From contig WRHG01000048.1 in the NCBI GenBank assembly GCA_009783365.1, positions 1 through 11,636 on the forward strand: 11,636 nt of DNA, written 5' to 3'. Under the pieces are notes generated by a model. That model had not been told where the DNA came from, ran no database searches, and saw only the letters and a list, made by a program, of their open reading frames with translations. Source of the DNA: Clostridia bacterium. Its GTDB lineage: Bacteria > Bacillota_A > Clostridia > Christensenellales > Aristaeellaceae. The number at the start of each line of letters is the position of its first letter. Positions within the stretch are counted from its first letter, which is position 1. This document shows, in pieces, positions 1 to 6,293 of this stretch. The translations under genes were made by a program, and so were the position numbers.

Positions 1-427
1 CGATTTTCACGGCTTCTTGAAACTGCCTGACCAGCGCCTTTACCTGCGCGCTGTGATCCTCGTGCCGAAACATCAGGCTGGATCCCGTAACGCGCATTAC
101 GTCCGCGCCCATTACCCGCGCATGTGGAATCAAGCGCTTCATTTCGGCAAACGCATCCGGGTTCTTCCCTCTTTCCAAGCCGTCCGGATGGCCCCACGCG
201 AATACGCGATCGAAACCGTACTCATCCAACTGCGCTTTCAGCTCGGCCAAGTACGGTTTTTCCAGGCTCGGCAAAAAGCAGGTTTCCAAGGAAACCCCGT
301 CCACGTCCAGTTCTTTCGCTCGTTTCAGAAAATCATCCATGGTCATCGGCTTGCGCGCCGGCTTTTGATCGTCGTACACCTCTCCAAAAAAACGATGATA
401 ACAATAGCTGTCAATACCGACTTTCAT
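1..427 (-). CDS. Sugar phosphate isomerase/epimerase, TIM-barrel family (3' end outside window)
   Basis: The first 142 residues are present; the gene runs off the left edge, so perhaps half of a family-typical chain of about 270-330 residues is missing. The start MKVGIDSYCYH, followed by DVDGVSLET (residues 41-49) and FAWGHP (76-81), resembles the opening beta-alpha units of the xylose-isomerase-like TIM barrel (AP-endonuclease 2 superfamily), whose members isomerise or epimerise sugars using a divalent metal. The start ATG overlaps the stop of the upstream isomerase gene (ATGA), and GGAGG lies 7 bases before it inside that gene, so this is the fifth cistron of the transporter operon. It is not closely similar to the other two TIM-barrel genes in the window. 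Metal ligands usually lie in the missing part, so activity and substrate are unassigned. Family call fairly sure. Confidence 0.8.
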   Translation of the reverse strand, partial: MKVGIDSYCYHRFFGEVYDDQKPARKPMTMDDFLKRAKELDVDGVSLETCFLPSLEKPYLAELKAQLDEYGFDRVFAWGHPDGLERGKNPDAFAEMKRLIPHARVMGADVMRVTGSSLMFRHEDHSAQVKALVRQFQEAVKI

Positions 428-1770
428 GTTTTCCCCTCCTCGATCACATTTACTTCGAACCCAAACACCTTCGCCATTTGCAACAGCGCAGGCTTTTGCT
501 TTCCTTGGACGATCAGGGCATGGTGGGAACAGAGCGACTCCATGACCCGATGCCCGTCCCCATAGCGGATCAGGGCGCCGTTTCGGCAGTCGGAGCCCGG
601 ATATTGCACATACTCTTCGATCTGGGCCTCAATGATGCTGAACCGCCGCAGGTCCGGATAAATCTTCGCCAGCGTTACCGGTCCCCTGGGAAATTCACAG
701 TCGATCACCGAAGCGTTTTCGCCAACGATCTCCAACGCCTTGGGCCGCATGACCCAACGGGAACAGAAGGGCCGGGGGGCGAACCCAAAATAACCGCAGT
801 GCACGCCCAGGGCGTGATTGTCCGGATCCTCGATATCGGGGAATTGGTTGATCTTCTCATGGGCCAGCGCCGCCATCCCCACCAAAAACGGATAGAGGTT
901 GGTCATCATCACCGGAACCTTCAGCGTATGATACAGGATGAACGTACTGAGCATCGTCAGCGTATCCCCTTCACACGCAAAGATGAGGCCTTCGCGCTCG
1001 AAGAGCATATTCCAGGCCAGGCAGGGCGTGGTGTCGGAGTGAAACGACTCGTTCAGGCAATTGGCGCCCACGCCTACCACCTGCCCGACGGCGTCGGCCC
1101 GCTCCTTCACGGCGATATAGAGCTTCACGGCGGATAAAAACACCTTTTCGCTCACGCCTTCCCGCTCAATCCCCCAATCCGCGGAGACGGCCTTTGCCTG
1201 CCCGTCCGGAATGGCGCGCGCTCTTTCGTTCACCTCCTGATAGCTGCAATATACCAGCTTCATTCCGAAGGCGTCTTCCAGACGCCGGGTGCACTCCGCC
1301 TCCCACCAATAAAAGCGCTTAAAGATATTGGCTTGCATCCCTTCGCCCGGGCTGTCCTGCAGCATAAGAAACTTCGCGCCGTTACCCAGCGTATGTTTCG
1401 TCGCGATGGACCGAAGCACCACCTTCGCCAGATCGACGCTGTACGGGGAAAAAACGTTGATTCCCTTCTCCCGCAGGAAGGTTACGATCTCCCAATCCCA
1501 CATTTCCACCGTTCCGAACCGGGACGTCAGCACAACCATGGGCAGCCGGTACGCCTTCAACCGCTCGCTCTCGGAAAAAGCCGCGCCGATCAACTGCGGA
1601 AACACCACGCCGTCCGCGGGCGGCGCCGGTTCGCCCACGCAAACAGGCGTCAAAAAATCGGCCGTATCGCCGTATATCCCCTTCAGCGTCTCCAATTGGA
1701 TTGCGAACTCCCCGCGTTCCCGCTCGTTCGCCGCGGCAAAGTAGAGCGGCAGCATCCGCGCTTTCATCAT
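424..1770 (-). CDS. L-fucose/L-arabinose isomerase-like protein
   Basis: A 448-residue protein resembling the L-fucose isomerase fold family, which interconverts aldoses and ketoses with a divalent metal. Acidic and histidine positions that could form the metal site are NES (E241), CEGD (E267, D269) and VHCGYFG (H324). The segment GPVTLAKI (363-370) matches the C-terminal isomerase domain. It is shorter than E. coli FucI (about 590 residues), as is usual for the uncharacterised shorter members of this group. The start is either of two adjacent ATG codons (1770 or 1767); AGGAGG lies 5 or 8 bases upstream, inside the last codons of the permease gene, whose stop is 2 bases before the start. It overlaps the next gene by 4 bases, so translation is probably coupled. 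Its place directly behind an importer suggests it acts on the imported sugar or an early product. Substrate unknown. Confidence 0.8.
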   Translation of the reverse strand: MMKARMLPLYFAAANERERGEFAIQLETLKGIYGDTADFLTPVCVGEPAPPADGVVFPQLIGAAFSESERLKAYRLPMVVLTSRFGTVEMWDWEIVTFLREKGINVFSPYSVDLAKVVLRSIATKHTLGNGAKFLMLQDSPGEGMQANIFKRFYWWEAECTRRLEDAFGMKLVYCSYQEVNERARAIPDGQAKAVSADWGIEREGVSEKVFLSAVKLYIAVKERADAVGQVVGVGANCLNESFHSDTTPCLAWNMLFEREGLIFACEGDTLTMLSTFILYHTLKVPVMMTNLYPFLVGMAALAHEKINQFPDIEDPDNHALGVHCGYFGFAPRPFCSRWVMRPKALEIVGENASVIDCEFPRGPVTLAKIYPDLRRFSIIEAQIEEYVQYPGSDCRNGALIRYGDGHRVMESLCSHHALIVQGKQKPALLQMAKVFGFEVNVIEEGKT

Positions 1771-1772
1771 AC

Positions 1773-2804
1773 CTACCTCCTGCTTTTATGTTGCAACAAC
1801 ACGGCGAAGATGATCAACACGCCCTTAACGGCATTCACGAGGTATACGTCCATTCCCATGAGCGTTAAAATATTATTGACCACACCCAAAATGATGATGC
1901 CGAAGAGGCAGTTGACAAAGTTGCCCTTCCCGCCCTCCATGGCGATACCGCCCACCACCGCCATGGCAATCGTATTCAAATCATAACCGTTGCCGGAGTT
2001 GGTAGAGTTCATGGAATTCATCCGGGACCCTTCCACCATCGCCGCGATAGCCACAGTCAGCCCCAACAGCAAAAACGCGAGAATTTTCACCCGGTCCGTA
2101 TTGATACCCGACAGTTTCGTGGCCGTGGCGTTGGAACCGGCGGCGTAAATTCTTCTGCCCAGCACCGTGTAGCGGGAAATGTAGAGATAGATCACAAACA
2201 CGATGAAAAAATAGATGATCGGCAGCGGTATCCCGCCAAGCGTCTGGTTGGAGATCAGCTGAAACGCCTTATCCTTCACCTTAATGCCGCCCGAACTGAG
2301 CCATGAGATGGAGAGCGAACGGTACAGGTAACTCAACCCCAGCGTGACGATGAACGACGGAACCCTGCCCTTGGTAACCAACAACCCGCAGCCCATGGAG
2401 AGCATGCAGGAGAAGACAACCGCCGCCAGGATGCCAATGGTAATGCTGGCCATCGAGCCAAAGGATATGGCAATGCCCAACACATTGACCGCCGCGCCGT
2501 CCAAAGCGTTGATGATCTTAAACATCAGGATTCCCACCAGCGCCATCTGAGAGCCGACGGACAGATCGATGTTTCCGGAAATGATAACAAACGCCATGCC
2601 GAAGGCGATAATCCCCATGATGGAATTGGCGCGCAGGATGTTGATAAAGTTCTGCCCGTCCAGAAACTTGAGCGGCGTCCCATATTTCAGAGTCACCGCG
2701 ACCGTCGCTCCCAGGAGAACCACCAACGTGACGAGCACAATGCTATATTCCCTGGTAAACCTTCCCAAACCGCTTTTGGAAAAATACTTTTTCGCTTTTT
2801 CCAT
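1773..2804 (-). CDS. Sugar ABC transporter permease, RbsC/AraH/XylH type
   Basis: A 343-residue, strongly hydrophobic inner-membrane protein of the BPD_transp_2 family that forms the translocation channel with the adjacent ATPase and binding protein. Visible family motifs are SGNIDLSVGS (76-85) in an early membrane segment, the cytoplasmic coupling loop GRRIYAAGSNATATKLSGIN (217-236), and AVVGGIAMEGGKGN (282-295). Roughly eight to ten membrane spans can be read by eye. An in-frame ATG exists upstream at 2837, but GGAG lies 8 bases before the ATG at 2804 and the family-like sequence begins there, so 2804 is preferred. A Ser/Asn-rich stretch (MNSMNSTNSGNG, 262-273) sits where homologues carry a small polar loop; length is normal. 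An 81-bp gap separates it from the ATPase gene. Confidence 0.93.
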   Translation of the reverse strand: MEKAKKYFSKSGLGRFTREYSIVLVTLVVLLGATVAVTLKYGTPLKFLDGQNFINILRANSIMGIIAFGMAFVIISGNIDLSVGSQMALVGILMFKIINALDGAAVNVLGIAISFGSMASITIGILAAVVFSCMLSMGCGLLVTKGRVPSFIVTLGLSYLYRSLSISWLSSGGIKVKDKAFQLISNQTLGGIPLPIIYFFIVFVIYLYISRYTVLGRRIYAAGSNATATKLSGINTDRVKILAFLLLGLTVAIAAMVEGSRMNSMNSTNSGNGYDLNTIAMAVVGGIAMEGGKGNFVNCLFGIIILGVVNNILTLMGMDVYLVNAVKGVLIIFAVLLQHKSRR

Positions 2805-2885
2805 GTTCCAGGCTCCTTTATACGCAGGGACGCGCAAGCGCAGCCCAAGATTTCAAAACCGACCCGCGTCGCGCAGCCGGACGCG

Positions 2886-4400
2886 TCATAGCTCCAGCGA
2901 ACCGCCCGTGGAAAGAATCATAACCGCTTCCTCGGAAAATTGACTCCGGTTCAGCTCTCCCCTGATCTCGCCGTGATACATCACCAGCACGCGGTCGCAA
3001 ATCTTCAGTACCTCCTGCGCCTCTCCGGAGGAGATGATAATCCCCATCCCCTGCTCCGCAAGTTCCATAATAATATGATAAATTTCACTTTTCGCGCCCA
3101 CATCCACGCCTTGGGTCGGGTTGGAAAGCAGGATCACATCCGGCTTGGCGATCAGCCATTTGGCAAGCACAACCTTCTGCTGATTGCCGCCTGAAAGACT
3201 GACGATGAGATCCGCCAAGTTTTTCACCCGGATATTCAGCCTGTCCTTATACTCCAGCGCGGCCTTTGTTTCCTTGCTCCGCCTCAGGGCGGGGCCCGTG
3301 GTGTACTGATCCAGCGTAACGACCGTCATATTGCCCCTTACGGAGAGATCCTTGATAATCGCGTTTTCTTTTCGGTTGGAAGGCAGCATCCCCAGGCCCA
3401 GTTTTTTCGCCTTGGCGGGGTGAGAAGGGCGGATCGGCTTTCCCTTCATCTCGATCGCGCCGGAAGTCACCGGAAGGACGCCGAACAGCGCGTTCAGCAA
3501 CTCATCCTTGCCGTCGCCCAGCAAGCCCGTGATACCCAGAATTTCCCCTGCGCGAAGGGTAAAGCTGGCGTCGCGCACAGCCGCCCCCACATGCAGGTTG
3601 CTGATCTTCAGCAACTGTTCTCCCATCGCGCGCGGGCGGTAGACCTCCTGATCCAGAACGTCCCTTCCCACCATTAAGCGGGCGATGTCCGCCTGACGCG
3701 CCAGCTCCCCCCGCTCGTTCCGGATGTTCTGGGTACCTACCAGGGCGCCGTTGCGCAGCACCGTAAAACTATCGCAAAAGTCGACCACTTCACCCAGCTT
3801 GTGGGAAATGAAGATGGCCGTCGCGCCGTGCTCCTTGATCAATGCCCGAATCACGGCAAATACGTTTTCCACCTCCGGCCGCGTCAAGGATGTGGTGGGT
3901 TCATCCAAGATAATAAGCTTCGCGTTAAACAGCACCGACTTCGCGATTTCCACGAGCTGCTTATACGACGCCCGTAAATCGCGAACCATGGCGCGGGGAT
4001 TGATATCCACATGCATGCGCTCGAACACTTCGCGGGTGCGGGCGATCATCGTCTTGGCGTCGATCGCGCCGAGCCTGGTGCGCTTTTCATGGCCCAGGAA
4101 CATCGTTTCATATACGGCCAGGTCGTTGATGACATTGAGCTCCTGGTGCACGAAAGCGATGCCCAGCTCCTGGGCAAGGGCGGTGCTGGTGATCTTTACG
4201 CTTTTGCCAAAAAGCTCGATGGAACCGCTGTCCATGGGCAACACGCCGCCCAGTATGTTCATCAGCGTTGTCTTGCCGGCGCCGTTCTCCCCCAGCAAGG
4301 CGTGAATTTCACCCTCCCGCACGTCAAACGCGACGTCCGTCAACACGGGAACGCCGCTGAAGCTCTTGTTAATTTCGCTCATCCGCAACGCATAGTCCAT
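2886..4400 (-). CDS. Sugar ABC transporter ATP-binding protein, RbsA/MglA type (double NBD)
   Basis: A 504-residue cytoplasmic ATPase with two nucleotide-binding halves that powers the sugar importer encoded around it. The first half has Walker A GENGAGKT (37-44), Q-loop Q86, Walker B LIILDEPTT (162-170) and switch H200, but its signature region reads LRASYKQ (142-148) rather than a clear LSxGQ. The second half has an intact signature LSGGNQQ (402-408), but its P-loop reads GLLGDGKDE (292-300) and its Walker B reads VILLSNPTQ (422-430), with S-N where D-E is canonical. The faulty motifs all belong to one of the two composite ATP sites, leaving the other complete. The start is supported by GAGGTG about 5 bases upstream. 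It lies 88 bp behind the binding-protein gene, with a stem-loop between. The sugar cannot be inferred. Confidence 0.95.
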   Translation of the reverse strand: MDYALRMSEINKSFSGVPVLTDVAFDVREGEIHALLGENGAGKTTLMNILGGVLPMDSGSIELFGKSVKITSTALAQELGIAFVHQELNVINDLAVYETMFLGHEKRTRLGAIDAKTMIARTREVFERMHVDINPRAMVRDLRASYKQLVEIAKSVLFNAKLIILDEPTTSLTRPEVENVFAVIRALIKEHGATAIFISHKLGEVVDFCDSFTVLRNGALVGTQNIRNERGELARQADIARLMVGRDVLDQEVYRPRAMGEQLLKISNLHVGAAVRDASFTLRAGEILGITGLLGDGKDELLNALFGVLPVTSGAIEMKGKPIRPSHPAKAKKLGLGMLPSNRKENAIIKDLSVRGNMTVVTLDQYTTGPALRRSKETKAALEYKDRLNIRVKNLADLIVSLSGGNQQKVVLAKWLIAKPDVILLSNPTQGVDVGAKSEIYHIIMELAEQGMGIIISSGEAQEVLKICDRVLVMYHGEIRGELNRSQFSEEAVMILSTGGSLEL

Positions 4401-4447
4401 GAACGCACCTCACCAAGCCGGCCGGACCGTTTAATGAACAGAAGAAA

Positions 4448-4478
4448 GCCGGTGAAACGGCAGCGCCGTTTCACCGGA
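4448..4478 (-). terminator. Stem-loop between binding-protein and ATPase genes (attenuator or mRNA stabiliser)
   Basis: Arms CCGGTGAAACGGC (4449-4461) and GCCGTTTCACCGG (4465-4477) pair perfectly over 13 bp around a 3-base loop. On the transcribed strand the stem is followed by CTTTCTTCTG, pyrimidine-rich but not a clean U-run. It starts about 11 bases after the binding-protein stop. Such structures after the first gene of binding-protein-dependent operons commonly make a partial terminator and protect the upstream message, giving more binding protein than membrane components. The structure is directly visible; the function is inferred. Confidence 0.7.
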
Positions 4479-4488
4479 CTGTTCGCGA

Positions 4489-5442
4489 TTAATAGGGGGC
4501 GTCGGGCGTAATCCCGTGGCTGTCGAGATACTCCTGATAATTCGTCCTGTCCAGGCAATAGGGCGGGATGATGATCGTAGACTCCGCTTCTTCGCCCTTG
4601 ATGAGGCGGTCAACCAGCTCGATGCAGTCGCCCATCATGTAAGGCGCGTATGTCTGAGAGGAGGCCCACATATCCGGCCAGTCGTTCATAACGTTGAAAT
4701 AGGTCTGCCAGCCGCCGCCGCCGGTGAGGACCTTGATGTCGGTGCGTCCCGCCTCTTTGATGGCCTGCAGGATGCCCAAATCCATCTCGTCGTCCGTGGA
4801 GTAGACCGCGTCGATCTGGTCGTGGGCGGTGAGGATGTCCGTAAAGATCGGGATGACCGTCTCGGGCGCGCCGTTGTCGGAAGCCCATTCGCCGATGATC
4901 TCAATTTCGGGATGCTCGTCGAATACGGACATGGCCCCGTCGATCCTCTCCTGGAAGATCAAGCCGTAGTTGGGGATGTTCATCAAAACAACTTTGCCGC
5001 CCTCCGGGCCCAGTTTTTCGATGATGTAGTTGGCGCCGATGACGCCCATCTCCCGGTTGTTGCCCGCCACGTAGTAGTCGGGCACCAAATCGCCCAGGGT
5101 ACGGTCATAGTTGACCAGCACGATGCCGGCGTCCATGATCTTCTGCGCCGCCACTTCCAGCTCGTCATTCTCCGGGAACAGAACGATGTAATCACACTCC
5201 ATCGAGATGAGCTCATCAATCTTGTTCGCCTGGTCATTGGGGTTCTGGGAGGCAACGAGGATGTAGTTAAGGCCCAGTTCCTCCGCCTTCTGCTTGGCGA
5301 TCCACTGTACGGCTCCCACCCAGCCCGTGGGGTTGTCCGGTACGGAGATGCCTACCAGGGGCGCCTCTTCCGCTTGAGCGAAACCAATCATCGCCCCTGC
5401 GATAAGCAGTACGCTCAACATGATCGATAGAAGTTTCTTCAT
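4489..5442 (-). CDS. Sugar ABC transporter substrate-binding protein (Peripla_BP_4 type)
   Basis: A 317-residue exported protein that captures the sugar for the adjacent ABC importer. The N-terminus is a classic signal peptide: MKKLL, a hydrophobic core, then GFAQA followed by EEAP, consistent with signal peptidase I cleavage after residue 24. No lipobox cysteine is present. The mature chain begins with GISVPDNPTGW, typical of ribose-binding-protein-like folds, and holds DYIVLFP, LVNYDRT and VYSTDDEMDLG at positions matching the two-lobed type I binding fold. AAGGAGG lies 6 bases before the ATG at 5442; an in-frame ATG at 5472 has no such site and would put charged residues ahead of the signal peptide. 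First gene of its operon, with its own promoter in the 179-bp gap upstream. Ligand not predictable, although aromatic residues (W41, W47 region, W155-type positions) are common in sugar pockets. Confidence 0.93.
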   Translation of the reverse strand: MKKLLSIMLSVLLIAGAMIGFAQAEEAPLVGISVPDNPTGWVGAVQWIAKQKAEELGLNYILVASQNPNDQANKIDELISMECDYIVLFPENDELEVAAQKIMDAGIVLVNYDRTLGDLVPDYYVAGNNREMGVIGANYIIEKLGPEGGKVVLMNIPNYGLIFQERIDGAMSVFDEHPEIEIIGEWASDNGAPETVIPIFTDILTAHDQIDAVYSTDDEMDLGILQAIKEAGRTDIKVLTGGGGWQTYFNVMNDWPDMWASSQTYAPYMMGDCIELVDRLIKGEEAESTIIIPPYCLDRTNYQEYLDSHGITPDAPY

Positions 5443-5542
5443 GTTCGTCCTCCTTAAGTGTTTTATTCTCAAACGGAGTCATCCGTCCTGAGCCGTATCT
5501 TGGGGTTGATGCCACAGCGATATTTCAAAAACCGCGCCGCGC

Positions 5543-5560
5543 TTCCCGGGAATCCGGATT
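5543..5560. promoter_or_regulatory. Two overlapping 10-bp perfect palindromes in the transporter leader
   Basis: TTCCCGGGAA (5543-5552) and AATCCGGATT (5551-5560) are each self-complementary and share two bases. They lie about 20-37 bases downstream of the predicted start of the transporter transcript. They could be a tandem operator or could simply fold in the leader RNA. No regulator in the window can be tied to them. Confidence 0.3.
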
Positions 5561-5586
5561 GTCGATTTCTCTTCTTTATCCTATTT

Positions 5587-5616
5587 ATCATAGCACTTGT
5601 TAGCGTATACCGTCAA
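5587..5616 (-). promoter_or_regulatory. Sigma-70-type promoter for the transporter operon, with cre-like operator in the spacer
   Basis: On the minus strand TTGACG (5611-5616) and TATGAT (5587-5592) are separated by 18 bases, each one base from consensus. The predicted transcript starts near 5580, giving a leader of about 137 bases before the binding-protein gene. The -35 box begins 5 bases after the deoC-like stop codon, so the operon can be expressed separately although readthrough is also possible. The spacer and -35 edge hold GGTATACGCTAACA (5598-5611), which matches 12 of 14 positions of the CcpA/LacI-family cre consensus TGWAANCGNTNWCA, suggesting repression by a LacI-family protein or catabolite control. 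Confidence 0.65.
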
Positions 5617-5621
5617 GTTCT

Positions 5622-6293
5622 TTATCCAAAATACGTAACGATCTCCACCGCCGACGCCGTATTGATCCCAAACCGTTCCACGCCCAAACGGCGGAGGCGC
5701 AGAAAATCGTCCTTGGTGCGAATTCCGCCCGCGGCTTTGATCTTCAGCCGGCTGCCGACGATACCCTTGATCCTCCGGATCCGTTCCACATTCGCGCCGC
5801 CCGGAACCCAGCCCGTACCCGTTTTTATATAATCGGCGCCGCTTTCCATAACAATCTCGCAGGCTTTGCCGATCTCATCGTCTTCCAAACAGTTGAGTTC
5901 GATAATCACTTTGGTTACAACGCCCTCCCCCGCGCAGGCGATGACCTGTCTGAGATCATCCAGCACAAACGCATACTCCCGATTTTTGAACCGGCCGACG
6001 TTCATCACCACGTCCATCTCCTGCACGCCGTCCTCCGCCAGAAGCCTGGCTTCCAGCGCCTTTACCTCCGTCCTGTGCGCGCCGCCCGGGAACCCCACGG
6101 GCGCGCCCACAAACACGCCCTCCACATCCTTCAGCATGGCGGAAAGCGTTTTCACCCAGCATGGGAGCACATGAACATTGATGAACCGGTAGCGCCTGGC
6201 AAGTTCCGCCACATACTCAATATCCTTGAGCGTGTGATGGGACCGCACCGCGCTTACATCGATCAGCCTGGCCGCTTCCAACGCATTCATCAT
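5622..6293 (-). CDS. Deoxyribose-phosphate aldolase (DeoC) family protein
   Basis: A 223-residue class I aldolase of the DeoC family; the classical reaction splits 2-deoxyribose 5-phosphate into acetaldehyde and glyceraldehyde 3-phosphate. The catalytic set is present: Schiff-base lysine K157 in YIKTGTGW, the second lysine K186 in KIKAAGGIRT, and the aspartate D94 in EMDVVMNVG. The family element GFPGGAHRTEVK (67-78) is clear. The strand around the catalytic lysine reads KTGTGW rather than the KTSTG common in classical enzymes. The start overlaps the flavoprotein stop (ATGA); the first two codons are both ATG and there is no good ribosome binding site, so translation is probably coupled. Last gene of its operon, next to sugar isomerases and a kinase, not to the nucleoside phosphorylases that usually accompany deoC. 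It may cleave a different phosphorylated sugar. Confidence 0.85.
   Translation of the reverse strand: MMNALEAARLIDVSAVRSHHTLKDIEYVAELARRYRFINVHVLPCWVKTLSAMLKDVEGVFVGAPVGFPGGAHRTEVKALEARLLAEDGVQEMDVVMNVGRFKNREYAFVLDDLRQVIACAGEGVVTKVIIELNCLEDDEIGKACEIVMESGADYIKTGTGWVPGGANVERIRRIKGIVGSRLKIKAAGGIRTKDDFLRLRRLGVERFGINTASAVEIVTYFG

Noticed and set aside
124..1137. 337-codon plus-strand ORF
   Set aside because: It lies antisense across the TIM-barrel isomerase and L-fucose-isomerase-like genes, has no family-like motifs and no ribosome binding site. It is a shadow frame of GC-rich coding DNA.
2865..2885. Short hairpin CGCGTC/GACGCG between ATPase and permease genes
   Set aside because: Only a 6-bp stem with a 9-base loop and no T-tract; expected by chance in GC-rich sequence.
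4516..5430. 304-codon plus-strand ORF opposite the binding-protein gene
   Set aside because: The sequence is rich in Val, Asp, His and Arg, as expected for an antisense frame, while the minus strand encodes a clear signal peptide and binding-protein fold.
5521..5560. Possible intrinsic terminator for the deoC-like operon (GC-rich stretch then TTTTT on the minus strand)
   Set aside because: The GC-rich part does not form a convincing stem ending at the T-run, and it lies inside the leader downstream of the transporter promoter.
5443..5580. Riboswitch in the transporter leader
   Set aside because: The leader is only about 137 bases and shows no recognisable riboswitch core, only short local hairpins.
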